From Eubacterium sp. (lineage in GTDB: Bacteria > Bacillota > Clostridia > Lachnospirales > CAG-274): a stretch of 16,952 nucleotides of DNA. The notes below the pieces were generated by a model, which was not told the DNA's origin, did no database searches, and saw only the letters and a program-made list of their open reading frames with translations. Each line of letters begins with the position of its first letter. The stretch's first letter is position 1. Of this stretch, positions 1-8,142 are shown one piece after another. Made by a program: the position numbers and the translations under genes. The stretch is from contig JAJBVU010000029.1 in NCBI GenBank assembly GCA_020859645.1, forward strand, positions 1 through 16,952. Direction: 5' to 3'.

Positions 1-188
1 TGCTGCATTTTATAATTTTCGTTATCAAGAATAATTTCTCTAATTTTTTCGGAAATTTCCGTTCCGCCCGGTTCTCTGAAAAGTCTGACGCTGTAGCCGC
101 AGCTCTCAAGATACTCTTTAAAAAGCTTAGCCTGCGTAGACTTGCCTGCGCCGTCATTTCCCTCAAAGCTTATAAACAAACCCGACAT
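1..188 (-). CDS. tmk: Thymidylate kinase, N-terminal part (cut by window edge)
   Basis: First 62 codons of dTMP kinase, which phosphorylates dTMP to dTDP with ATP in the cytoplasm for dTTP synthesis. The ATG at 188-186 is preceded by a GGAGA ribosome binding site at about 7 nt. The protein opens MSGLFISFEGNDGAGKST: the P-loop GNDGAGKST sits at residues 10-18, and the family's substrate-binding motif follows as REPGGTE near residues 38-44. The rest, including the lid region, lies beyond the left edge. It is a monocistronic start: an intrinsic terminator closes the gene upstream and a promoter lies in the gap. The family call is safe; nothing can be said about the missing C-terminus. Confidence 0.93.
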   Translation of the reverse strand, partial: MSGLFISFEGNDGAGKSTQAKLFKEYLESCGYSVRLFREPGGTEISEKIREIILDNENYKMQ

Positions 189-226
189 AAAATCTTCTCC
201 AATCTGAGTTATGATAATACATTTTA

Positions 227-255
227 ATTATAACAAACAATAAATAAAAAAACAA
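227..255 (-). promoter_or_regulatory. Putative sigma-A promoter of tmk
   Basis: On the minus strand a perfect -10 TATAAT (232-227) lies 17 nt from TTGTTT (255-250). The -35 matches the consensus only in its first three bases, but the spacing is ideal. The site lies between the terminator of the SLH gene and the tmk start, about 40 nt upstream of the ATG, as expected for a short leader. Confidence 0.55.
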
Positions 256-263
256 GTACAATT

Positions 264-301
264 CAAAAAAAGCCCCGAAAGGGAGTGTTTCCCTTCGGGG
301 C
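264..301 (-). terminator. Rho-independent terminator of the SLH/PL9 gene
   Basis: Reading the minus strand, GCCCCGAAGGGA pairs with TCCCTTTCGGGGC (one bulged base, loop of about 5 nt), and a run of seven T follows directly (271-265). The stem is GC-rich at its base and lies 43 nt after the stop codon of the large SLH gene. There is no T run on the plus-strand side, so it works only for leftward transcription. Confidence 0.9.
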
Positions 302-343
302 AAAAAATCACTTATATGTTAAGTTATTATTTTAGTTTAAGAA

Positions 344-3300
344 TTAAGCCTCAACTGCTGCTGATTCGGTTGTTGCTTCTGTTTCAGCTTCAGTTACTGT
401 TTCAGAAGATTCTTCTGTTGAAGCTTCTGCATCAGTCTCCTCAGCTTCTGCTTCTTCGTCAGTTTCTTCTTCAGCTTCGAGTTCAGCTGCTGCGTCAAGC
501 ATAGCCTGATAAGCTTCAGCATACTCTACTGCATCGTCATAGATACCTTCGAGCATAACTGCTGCTTCAGCTCTTGTTACAGGAGCTGTGGGGTTAAGGT
601 TACCCATATCGTCGCCGTTTACAAGACCGTTCTCTACAACAAATGCTGCATAAGGAACAGCCCATTCAGCTACGTCGGCACTGTCGCCGAAGGAACTGAT
701 AGAAGATGCGCCTGCATTGATGTCAACGCCGATAGCTTCATAAGTCTTAGCGATAAGAACGAACATTTCCTGTCTTGTGATGTACTGAGAAGGCTTGAAT
801 GTTCCGTCGCCGTAGCCTGATGCAATACCCAAATCTGTAGCTACAGATACAGCTGTTGCATAGTATGATGAATCATCAACGTCATCATAGTGAGTCTTGC
901 TTGATGTGCCTGATATACCTAAAAGCTTAGTAATAAGTACACAGAAGTCTCCTCTTGTCAAAGCATTGTCAGGACAGAACTGAGTATCAGTTACACCGCT
1001 GATAATACCAACTGAAGCAAGCTTTTCAATTGCGCTTACTGCCCAAGCCTTGTCTGCAATATCTTCGAAAGCGGGAGCTGCTACAGCCGCTGTAGGAGGA
1101 TTGATAACAGCTGCGCTTGTTTCAGATGTTGAGCCTGAGCCTGTAGAACCTGAACCTGTTGAATCAGATGTATCTGATGAAGAATCAGCAGAATCTGATG
1201 TGTCAGTGTCAGTAGTTGTGCTTGCAGAAGCTGATGAAGAGCTGCTTCCGCCGCCACCGCCGCCGCTGCTTGAATGCGATGATGAAGAGGTTGTTGTCTC
1301 TGAATCTGTGTCAGTGCTTGTATCAACATTTGTGATGCCGAAATACATAAGGTAAGCGTCATTGTAGATAGGAATGTCGTTTGTCTCATATGTATATGCG
1401 TGATCGCTTGTAAGTTCAAGGAAGCCGTTCATGTTGTATGTTCCGTCAGCGTTCTGAGCGATGAAGCCGTAAGAGTCTACAGCATCGCCTTCGTTTAAGC
1501 TTACGAACCAGTCAGGTGTTACTTCCTCGCCTTCAGAGTTATATCCTGCATAACCTGTGTAGGTATAGCCGTCCTTATAAGCTGAAGTACCCCAAGATGT
1601 GCTTGAAGCATCGTCTGTTGACTTAACAAGATAGTTGCCTTCACTTTCAACGGGCTTAGCCTCTGTTGAACGGTCAAGTGTAAGAACAGCATATCTTTCT
1701 GAATTTGTTGAGTTAGCTGTTGAAGTGAGAGAAGCAAGTGTCTCAGCACTGTCAGCCTGGTTTGTACCTGTAAGGTAGCTTGAATATGTTGCAATATTGT
1801 CGTTTGTGAGAGCACAAACTGAAATTGCGCCGTCAAGGTTATAGTTGAATACTAAATCAGTTACACCTGAGTATAAACCATAGTTAGCTGCTAATGAGGG
1901 AGTCTTGCTGACTGTCCAGTCAAAGCCTCTGCTTGAGATAGACTCACGTCCGTTGCCGTTATGGAATGATACACAGTTTCTAACCTTCATAGCGGGGTTA
2001 GAGTTAGAGTCAAAGCCCTTCTGCTTGTTGCTGAATGCATAAGAGTCTTTGATGTAGTGCTGAACGTAGGTGTTCTCGCCGCCGAGCTTGAAGCCGTTTC
2101 CTGAAGAGGATGCCGACTGGAAGAGAACCTGATCACCGATTGAATAGCTTGAAGGATCAAGTGAGCTTCCGTAGATAGCCTTGTTACGGGCGTCTGAAGA
2201 ATTGATGCCGCCTACGTTGTTTTCTGTAATAAGATAATATGAACAGTTATAAGAGATACAGTCTTCAAGAAGAACCGCACCGATAGCACCTGAAGATGTC
2301 TTTGTGTAAAGATCCCAGCCGTCATCATCGTTGTTGTGAGATACACAGCCCTTGAAGATGTTGCCGTTGCCTACGGTAAGCTTACAGCCGAAGCCGTCAG
2401 CAGAACCTGCGGAACCTGTACTTGAGTTGAAGGACTCACAGTTGATGATAAGGTTGTTAGCAGGCCATAAATCGAATGTATCTGCACTGTTTCCTGAAAT
2501 CTGGAAGCCGGTTGAACCTGAGTCTTCAAATACACAGTTTTCAACGATACAATTCTGTGCGGAAACGCCGCCGCCCTGTGAGTTAACAGCTGAATTTCTG
2601 ATTACGAGACCCTTAACCCACCAGCAGTCACCTGCCATGTTGAGACCTTCTGCAGATCTCTGCATGTCGATGATAACCTCTCTGTCGGTTTCAGCGCTCA
2701 TCTTCTTATATTCTGCCTTGTTGCCGTAGTTTGTTTCTGTAATGCTTATAGTTTCATCTCTGTAATATGTACCGTTAAGAAGGATAATTTCCTGACCTGC
2801 TTCGATAACAGCCAAAGCTGCGTCAATATCAAGAGGTGATTCCTTAGTACCCTTACCTGTGAAGCTGCCGTATACGCCGCTTTCGCTTTCGCCTTCGCCT
2901 TCAACGGGAGCAGCATAAATTACATTGCCGTCAATATCCACGCCGGAGAGACAATAAAGCTTCTCACGATAGGTTATGGTATCATAAGATGTCAAATCAT
3001 CATAGCTGGAAGGTGTATAGCAGATTGTAAGGTCATATTTTGTATCGATATCAAGATCCATATCAAATGAAGTTACCTTCTTTGTTACGGGTGAACCGTT
3101 ATAAAGAACCTCGTCGTCAAGCTTAATAATTACACGTCCGCCTGATGTGTTGCCTGCCTTAAGCATAAGGCTGTAGTTTGTACTTGTTGTGTAGAGGTCG
3201 GAAACGATTGAAAGAGAAGGTGTTTCTACCTCGTCAGATCCTGTTGCGCTGTTAGCGTCTGTATCTGTATTTGATTCATAAACATTAATGTTTGTAACAT

Positions 3301-6300
3301 TGATGTCAGCCCATCTTGCAGCGAAGAAGCCTGCATAGATAGTGTCATCGTTCTGTTCTGTAAGAGGCTCGTCTTCAAGGTCGCCGTCTGCGGAATAATC
3401 CCATGCGTATGACCATGTTGTGCCGATAAGATCTGAATATTCTTCATTTCCTTCGCCTACTCCGAGAAGAGTACATTCAACGTAATAACCGCCGTTTATT
3501 CTTGAAAGAACAAGGTTATACTGGTCGCCCTTCTGAGGATAGAAGCACTCGCCTGTTGCGAACTGTTCGTCTGTTGTTAAATAGTCGCCGAATTCAGAAC
3601 CGTCATAAAGAAGATATTCAAGGTTTGTAGCAGAGCCGGATGTACCGTCCCAAGCAAGCATACCTGTTCTGATCCAGAGCTTCATACGGTTGTTGTTAGC
3701 GTTCTTAGCTGTAGCTGCGTCGCCTGTCTTATAAGAAGATGTGGGGAAGCCGCCTACAAGAACAACGTTGCTGAAGAAGTCGCTTCCTGTGTTTGAAGGA
3801 ACGGGTTCGCCGTCATCATCAAGCTTAGCGTTTTGTGTTTCAACAACGACAGATGTGCCGTAGCCCTCATATGTCTCGCTGTCTTCAGAATAGCCTGAAG
3901 CGGGAGTAAGAGGAATAACGTCTCTTGCCATAATACCGAAAGCTTCCTGTCCGTAACGGCCGATGTTGGTCTCGTTCTGGAGGAACTTATTTACATAAAC
4001 GTCACCGCTGATGGTGAAGTTGTTGTCGGCATTAATTCTTGTATAGTAGTAAACAATACCGTCGTGACCTGAGTTGGTAACCTTTCCGGTACCGTCCCAA
4101 GAAGTAAGCTGCACTTCTTCTGCAAGACCTGTTTCATCGGCATTTGTAATTGTGTAAGAAGAGTTGCCTGATGTAGCGCCGAACTTACAAGCTCTCCAAT
4201 AGAAGGTCTTGTCATCCCAAATTGTTACTGATACTTCAAATTCGGGAAGTGATGTGTCAACGGGAGTAAGCAAAACAGTATAATCGCCGTTTGTGTTTAC
4301 TGAAATTGCACTGTAGTCGCCGATATAGTCATCTGATGTAAGATCTGTTGCGTCAGAGCCTACAACACCGATTTCATCTTCGGATTCATCACTGTATGTC
4401 TTAGTAATTACAGTACCGGTAACAAAAGCAGCCTCGATGTCCTCTAAGCTTGTTCCCTTGGGGAATGTTGTTCTGGGGTACTTAGTAATTTCTGTCGATG
4501 TAAGAACCTTTTCGCTTACAGTACAGTTAAATGAAGCCTTAAATGAAGGATTAGCTGTAAGAATAACATTTACGGTAACAGTACCGGCTGCTGCTGAGCT
4601 GAAGCCTGTGAAAGTAAATGCATCCTCATAAATTGTTTCATAATAATAGCTTGTTCCGTCAGTATATTCGCCTAAGATATAGAGACCGTCAAGTTCAAGC
4701 TCTTCATTAAGTGAATATTCTGTCTTATAGGGATTTGTTGTAATATTAACTGCGGACAATGTATAGCCCAAAATTCTGATGTCGAAAGAAGCTGTTACAT
4801 TGTTTGCTGCAGTTGTGTCTGTTTCTGCAAGTGTTACATAAACAGTCTTTGTTCCCTTATCGCTTGCAAGCCAATATTTTGTTTCGTCAATATATTCGCC
4901 GTCAACGATATAAGCTACATTTTCATCTGAGATAGACTCTGTTGTGCCGTCCTCGTAGGTGAATGTACCTGCGATGCCGTCTGTGTTAAAGAGCTGATAT
5001 TCATAATATCTGTCAATAAGAGGCGCATATGTAAGGTCTACGCTTGTAATGTATTTCTTACGAACGGAGATAGGTGTTGTGGCTGTAGCGGAACCTACAA
5101 CAACTGTCATAACGCCGTCGCCGATAACAGATGTATCGATTGTAGCTACGAAATCAACGCCCTCTTCTGTTGAGCCGTCGTCATAAGTAGCTGTAACAAC
5201 CATACCGTCTGTATTGATTGTTTCGCCGTAGTAATATTCTGTCTGAGTAGGAGGTGTTGTTACCTCGATGCTCTCAACAACTCTGTTGTCAATATAGAGA
5301 TCAATGTCGCTATATGTAACACATACGTTTCTTGCGGCAAAGAAACCGGGATAGATTGTATCGCCGAATGTATTAGTTGTTGTAATTGCGTTTGTGTATT
5401 CGTTGCCCTCTGAGTCTACAACAGTAGCCTTATAGGAGTCGCCTGACTTCTTAAGAGTAATGTCGAATTCGTCGCCTGCAGCGATGTCCTTAGTCATAAC
5501 TGCGGAGTGGCTTGCAGAAGTCATGCTCTTATCCATAAGTCTGATTGTAGCACCGGGATCATAAGTAGGATCTGATGTTCTTGCTTCATTTACAAATGAA
5601 AGCATAACAGAAGGAGAAATTCTGTTGCTGGATGTACCGGGATATGTAATGCCTGTAGTGGAATTTGAATAACCGGCTGTATAGGAATTAGTCTCCATAT
5701 CCTCTGAATATGTGTCATCCATATCGATGTTGTCTCTGAAAACGATACCGAAAGCAGTCTGGTTCATATTGCTTCCGCTGAGATAACTGTCGATTTTAAC
5801 GTGAGCACTGAGTTCGAAGTTAGCATCGGATGATACGCTTGAAACGATGTAAGGATATTCTTCATCGTTTACACTGAGCTTACCCTTGTTAGTGCCTGAG
5901 AAAGCAAATGAAACATCTGTAAGGTCGTCTCCGTCATATGTAGGTGTAATAGTATAGCTTCCTACGCCGATATAAGACTTGCCTTCTGTCCAAGCACCTG
6001 CCTCATAGGTCTCTGTACCTACAGTAAGCTTAAGGTTTGAGAAAGTAACGTCGGCTTCTCTTGCTACGAAGGGACCTACGTAGATTTCGTCTGAGAAAGT
6101 AGCTGTTGTCTCAAGGCTGCCGATAGAGAAGGTCTGAGTAATATCGCCTACAGTATAAGTTACCATACCCAAAGATGCGGTATAAGCAAGCTTAATGGGG
6201 ATCTCGTCGCCGATGTTAAGCTCTTCGCCGCTGCCTGTGAAGAGAGCTGCGTCAGTAGCATATGTAGCCGACTTGTTTGCGGAAACATATACGCCTCCGT

Positions 6301-6970
6301 CATTGTAGTAGTAACCGGAAGCACCGATAACGCCTGTAGCACTGCTGTCGCTGCCTAATCTGAAAACAGCGGCTGCTACAGAAGCACCGAGGTTCTGTGA
6401 GGGATTTGTCAGGTTTTCAAAAACCTGATCTCTCATCTGAAGACCGAAAGCAACCTGATTGTTGGTTGTGTAGTCATTTACTGTAGCTGTAGCGCTGATA
6501 GTAAAATCTTCGCCTTCTGCAACAGGCTGATAATAGAACACGATACCTTCTGAGTTTGCTGTAGCTGAACCATCGCCGATTTTACCTTTTTCTGCGTGCA
6601 TAGTAACGGTAGATTCATCATCTGCTGCTGCCCAGTTCTTATAGCCTGTGTCTGTTACGATGTTGGTTTCGTCACAGCTGTTGCCGAAAGTAGCAGCCTG
6701 CCAGTCGCCTGCAGTGATAAACTGTGTTTCAGCATAAGTTCCTGCATTAGCAAGAAGATCTGCATCTTCAGCTTCAACTACAGCAGAAACCTCAACATCA
6801 GTATCGGTTCCTTCGGAAGCTTCTTCTGCAGATGCTTCTACCGCAGCACCTGAAACTGTTTCTTCAACAGCAGTGTCGGCTTCAGCTTCTTCCGCAAAGG
6901 AAGTTATGGATATTGAGCTTACCATCATAGCAAGCGCCAAAACCCATGCTAAAAGTCTGCGTTTTTTCAT
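344..6970 (-). CDS. Secreted SLH-anchored PL9 pectate lyase with Ig-like and jelly-roll-like modules
   Basis: A 2208-residue surface protein, probably a cell-wall-anchored pectate lyase that cleaves polygalacturonate by beta-elimination. Layout: signal peptide 1-26 (KKRR, hydrophobic core, cleavage after SFA); acidic Ala/Glu/Thr linker to about 75; putative carbohydrate-binding modules at about 80-322, 330-562 and 922-1233 that share an AFGxxxRD motif and a closing G(P/F)F(V/A)AR motif; four Big_3-like Ig domains at about 566-918; an FN3-like domain at about 1253-1344; a PL9 parallel beta-helix from 1368 to about 1700. The PL9 part shows ADGFGCKL (Asp1525) and DDDGWDLYTK (Asp1549, Asp1550, Asp1553). 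This spacing equals that of the four calcium-binding Asp of Dickeya Pel9A as I recall them. Lys1628 in GNGFKLGG is the likely catalytic base. A Ser/Gly/Thr linker (1884-1965), three SLH domains (1966-2145) and an acidic tail of 63 residues follow. I chose the ATG at 6970 because an upstream in-frame GTG (6982) overlaps the AAAGGAG ribosome binding site. The substrate specificity is inferred. Confidence 0.9.
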   Translation of the reverse strand: MKKRRLLAWVLALAMMVSSISITSFAEEAEADTAVEETVSGAAVEASAEEASEGTDTDVEVSAVVEAEDADLLANAGTYAETQFITAGDWQAATFGNSCDETNIVTDTGYKNWAAADDESTVTMHAEKGKIGDGSATANSEGIVFYYQPVAEGEDFTISATATVNDYTTNNQVAFGLQMRDQVFENLTNPSQNLGASVAAAVFRLGSDSSATGVIGASGYYYNDGGVYVSANKSATYATDAALFTGSGEELNIGDEIPIKLAYTASLGMVTYTVGDITQTFSIGSLETTATFSDEIYVGPFVAREADVTFSNLKLTVGTETYEAGAWTEGKSYIGVGSYTITPTYDGDDLTDVSFAFSGTNKGKLSVNDEEYPYIVSSVSSDANFELSAHVKIDSYLSGSNMNQTAFGIVFRDNIDMDDTYSEDMETNSYTAGYSNSTTGITYPGTSSNRISPSVMLSFVNEARTSDPTYDPGATIRLMDKSMTSASHSAVMTKDIAAGDEFDITLKKSGDSYKATVVDSEGNEYTNAITTTNTFGDTIYPGFFAARNVCVTYSDIDLYIDNRVVESIEVTTPPTQTEYYYGETINTDGMVVTATYDDGSTEEGVDFVATIDTSVIGDGVMTVVVGSATATTPISVRKKYITSVDLTYAPLIDRYYEYQLFNTDGIAGTFTYEDGTTESISDENVAYIVDGEYIDETKYWLASDKGTKTVYVTLAETDTTAANNVTASFDIRILGYTLSAVNITTNPYKTEYSLNEELELDGLYILGEYTDGTSYYYETIYEDAFTFTGFSSAAAGTVTVNVILTANPSFKASFNCTVSEKVLTSTEITKYPRTTFPKGTSLEDIEAAFVTGTVITKTYSDESEDEIGVVGSDATDLTSDDYIGDYSAISVNTNGDYTVLLTPVDTSLPEFEVSVTIWDDKTFYWRACKFGATSGNSSYTITNADETGLAEEVQLTSWDGTGKVTNSGHDGIVYYYTRINADNNFTISGDVYVNKFLQNETNIGRYGQEAFGIMARDVIPLTPASGYSEDSETYEGYGTSVVVETQNAKLDDDGEPVPSNTGSDFFSNVVLVGGFPTSSYKTGDAATAKNANNNRMKLWIRTGMLAWDGTSGSATNLEYLLYDGSEFGDYLTTDEQFATGECFYPQKGDQYNLVLSRINGGYYVECTLLGVGEGNEEYSDLIGTTWSYAWDYSADGDLEDEPLTEQNDDTIYAGFFAARWADINVTNINVYESNTDTDANSATGSDEVETPSLSIVSDLYTTSTNYSLMLKAGNTSGGRVIIKLDDEVLYNGSPVTKKVTSFDMDLDIDTKYDLTICYTPSSYDDLTSYDTITYREKLYCLSGVDIDGNVIYAAPVEGEGESESGVYGSFTGKGTKESPLDIDAALAVIEAGQEIILLNGTYYRDETISITETNYGNKAEYKKMSAETDREVIIDMQRSAEGLNMAGDCWWVKGLVIRNSAVNSQGGGVSAQNCIVENCVFEDSGSTGFQISGNSADTFDLWPANNLIINCESFNSSTGSAGSADGFGCKLTVGNGNIFKGCVSHNNDDDGWDLYTKTSSGAIGAVLLEDCISYNCSYYLITENNVGGINSSDARNKAIYGSSLDPSSYSIGDQVLFQSASSSGNGFKLGGENTYVQHYIKDSYAFSNKQKGFDSNSNPAMKVRNCVSFHNGNGRESISSRGFDWTVSKTPSLAANYGLYSGVTDLVFNYNLDGAISVCALTNDNIATYSSYLTGTNQADSAETLASLTSTANSTNSERYAVLTLDRSTEAKPVESEGNYLVKSTDDASSTSWGTSAYKDGYTYTGYAGYNSEGEEVTPDWFVSLNEGDAVDSYGFIAQNADGTYNMNGFLELTSDHAYTYETNDIPIYNDAYLMYFGITNVDTSTDTDSETTTSSSSHSSSGGGGGGSSSSSASASTTTDTDTSDSADSSSDTSDSTGSGSTGSGSTSETSAAVINPPTAAVAAPAFEDIADKAWAVSAIEKLASVGIISGVTDTQFCPDNALTRGDFCVLITKLLGISGTSSKTHYDDVDDSSYYATAVSVATDLGIASGYGDGTFKPSQYITRQEMFVLIAKTYEAIGVDINAGASSISSFGDSADVAEWAVPYAAFVVENGLVNGDDMGNLNPTAPVTRAEAAVMLEGIYDDAVEYAEAYQAMLDAAAELEAEEETDEEAEAEETDAEASTEESSETVTEAETEATTESAAVEA

Positions 6971-7409
6971 TAAAATTTTCACTCCTTTTTTTGTCGGTCG
7001 TCTTTATTTTTTGCCGAAAACAAAGATTTTTCAAGTATACCCCCAATTTTTCAGCCTCAAAAAAAGCTTACAAAACAAAGTATAGCAGAAAACATAATTT
7101 TTTCGGACTTTTTGACCGTTTATCGCTCTGAATGAAAGCTTAAAAACAACAATTTTCAAGAAAAGAACCTGACTTTCGAGTCCCCGACAATTTTGCCGCA
7201 CGCCGAAAAGCCGAAAGCAAATAATTTACTCAAAAATAAGGCTGTTTTCATAAGCGCCCATTACAGCTATAATTTATTATACAGCAGAGGCACAAAAAAA
7301 TCAATATTAAAGATTAAATTTTAATTAATTTTTTATATTCTTTTAACAAATTCGCAATAAAAGAACATATTTCGTTGAGTAAAAAATCACAAAACGCAGA
7401 CCTCAAAAG
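6971..7409. other. Intergenic leader region of the SLH/PL9 gene
   Basis: An AT-rich gap of 439 bp without a believable gene. It holds the AAAGGAG ribosome binding site of the SLH gene (about 6982-6988), two further TATACT-like -10 boxes on the minus strand without a good -35 (one at 7039-7034), and one strong promoter at 7304-7276. Short weak hairpins exist, for example GACT-TTCG-AGTC at 7171-7182, but I recognise no riboswitch class in the leader of about 300 nt. Confidence 0.6.
7276..7304 (-). promoter_or_regulatory. Putative sigma-A promoter of the SLH/PL9 gene
   Basis: On the minus strand TTGATT (7304-7299) and a perfect TATAAT (7281-7276) are separated by exactly 17 nt. It is the best promoter match in the gap and lies about 300 nt upstream of the SLH gene, so the transcript would carry a long 5' leader. 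Confidence 0.6.
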
Positions 7410-7661
7410 CTATTTTGAAATCAAAAAGGACAACAGTTCGGCTCCGTCCTTTAAGCCCATTTCATAAATAAGCTGTTCTCTTAAGGCTTGTTCCTCACAC
7501 TGCTTATTGAGAATCTCTTCAAGCTCCCGTTTTTCATTGAGGTTTAACCTGTTAAGCAGGCAGAGCATGTTTTTGTCCGTTTCCTTTTCTTCCGAAAGCC
7601 CGTCAAGGCGTATAGAGCCCAGCCTTTCTATAAGTTTGCTGCCTTTTTCATTTCCCTTCAT
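7410..7661 (-). CDS. Small uncharacterised protein, possibly DUF6809-like
   Basis: An 83-residue, highly charged, predicted all-helical protein (MKGNEKGSKLIERLGSIR at the N-terminus) without a signal peptide or membrane segment. A strong ribosome binding site GGAGGT lies 6 nt before the ATG. The C-terminal part, with IYEMGLKDGAELL, resembles the closing 'F/Y-G-x-x-x-G-x-x-L' segment of small Firmicutes proteins of the DUF6809 type, but I make that link from memory and weakly. It stands alone, 439 bp before the SLH gene and downstream of the hairpin array behind the tail fibres. It may be the last gene of the phage region or a host gene. No function is assigned. Confidence 0.7.
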   Translation of the reverse strand: MKGNEKGSKLIERLGSIRLDGLSEEKETDKNMLCLLNRLNLNEKRELEEILNKQCEEQALREQLIYEMGLKDGAELLSFLISK

Positions 7662-7753
7662 ATTTTACCTCCGTTTTTACATCACGACTGCATTTCTGCC
7701 ATTTTTTTCCATTAATTCTATTTTCCCACATTTAGTTTCTTTTTTCAACCCTA

Positions 7754-7790
7754 AATTCGTATTGTTTTCTTATTCTCAATTCGTATTGTT
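7754..7790. repeat. Pair of 13-bp direct repeats (operator-like)
   Basis: AATTCGTATTGTT occurs exactly at 7754-7766 and again at 7778-7790, a period of 24 bp. On the coding strand of the downstream small gene they read AACAATACGAATT and lie about 95-130 bp before its start codon. Two identical copies spaced about two helical turns apart suggest a binding site for a dimeric regulator on one face of the DNA. No regulator can be named. Confidence 0.5.
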
Positions 7791-7810
7791 ATGCACATTT
7801 AAAATAGCCC

Positions 7811-7882
7811 TTACTCCCTCGCCATTTCCCAAACCGCCTTTAGCGCAGCCTGAATATCCTTCGGCTGCCACTCCTCATTCAC
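7811..7882 (-). CDS. Possible tiny ORF (23 aa), uncertain
   Basis: A frame starting with GTG and reading VNEEWQPKDIQAALKAVWEM, then ARE and a TAA stop. It looks like a natural amphipathic helix with two Trp. Its GTG overlaps the TGA of the preceding 30-residue frame as GTGA, the classic overlap of translationally coupled genes. There is no good ribosome binding site of its own. It could be a coupled microprotein, the end of a larger gene now broken (a -1 shift would fuse the two frames), or chance. Confidence 0.3.
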   Translation of the reverse strand: MNEEWQPKDIQAALKAVWEMARE

Positions 7883-7971
7883 CTAAGAGTTGTCAGCCCC
7901 TTTATCCCGTCGGCACGTCGCAGCAAGCTCTGTTCGTTCATTTCCTCATAAATGAGAAAATGAGACTCCAC
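7879..7971 (-). CDS. Possible tiny ORF (30 aa), uncertain
   Basis: A GTG start lies 10 nt after an AGAGGAG ribosome binding site and opens a 30-residue frame beginning VESHFLIYEEMNEQSLLRRA and ending in TTLR-stop. The ribosome binding site and GTG belong to a segment shared with the other hairpin array. One array hairpin (7940-7961) lies inside this frame, so the coding appearance may be a by-product of the array. The next small frame overlaps it by 4 nt. Confidence 0.25.
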   Translation of the reverse strand: MESHFLIYEEMNEQSLLRRADGIKGLTTLR

Positions 7972-8142
7972 GCCGCTGCTGCTCCTCTTTCAACCAAAGC
8001 CTATCGTCTTTGGTTGAGTTGCGCCTACGGCGCAAGGCTCCCCTTGAGGGCGTTCAGAAGTTTTGACCGTGTCAAAACCGAGCTAAAGCTCGCCCGACCT
8101 CTTTCGGGTTCCGGCTGTCAGCCGAAGCCTAACTGAGAGGTG
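7914..8142 (-). repeat. Hairpin array B, behind the second tail fibre
   Basis: A run of short perfect inverted repeats starts right after the stop of the 1304-residue fibre gene. Positions (plus strand): CGGCT/AGCCG 8112-8124; CCCGA/TCGGG 8093-8108; CGAGC/GCTCG 8079-8092; TTTTGAC/GTCAAAA 8061-8077; CAAGG/CCTTG 8033-8046; TTGCGCC/GGCGCAA 8019-8035; CAACCAAAG/CTTTGGTTG 7991-8016; and an 8-of-9 pair stem 7940-7961 centred on CTCA/TGAG. Loops are mostly 3-8 nt. No T run follows any stem, so these are not ordinary terminators. The array shares a scaffold with array A, including TGCTGCTCCTCT (7977-7988) and CACGTCGCA (7914-7922). Confidence 0.8.

Noticed and set aside
1050..1355. Plus-strand frame rich in Pro, Glu and Val
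   Set aside because: It is the antisense shadow of the Ser/Gly/Thr linker of the SLH/PL9 protein.
6971..6982. GTG start at 6982 for the SLH/PL9 protein
   Set aside because: The GTG overlaps the ribosome binding site AAAGGAG; the ATG at 6970 gives proper spacing and a normal signal peptide.
6971..7270. Known riboswitch (for example cyclic-di-GMP) in the SLH gene leader
   Set aside because: I looked for the conserved core motifs and found none; only weak short hairpins are present.
7507..8136. Plus-strand reading frame of 209 codons across the small gene and array B
   Set aside because: It runs antisense through a gene with a good ribosome binding site and through the hairpin array, has a composition without any family likeness, and lacks its own ribosome binding site.
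7914..8142. Array hairpins as a series of intrinsic terminators
   Set aside because: No T run follows any stem on either strand in a way expected for termination.
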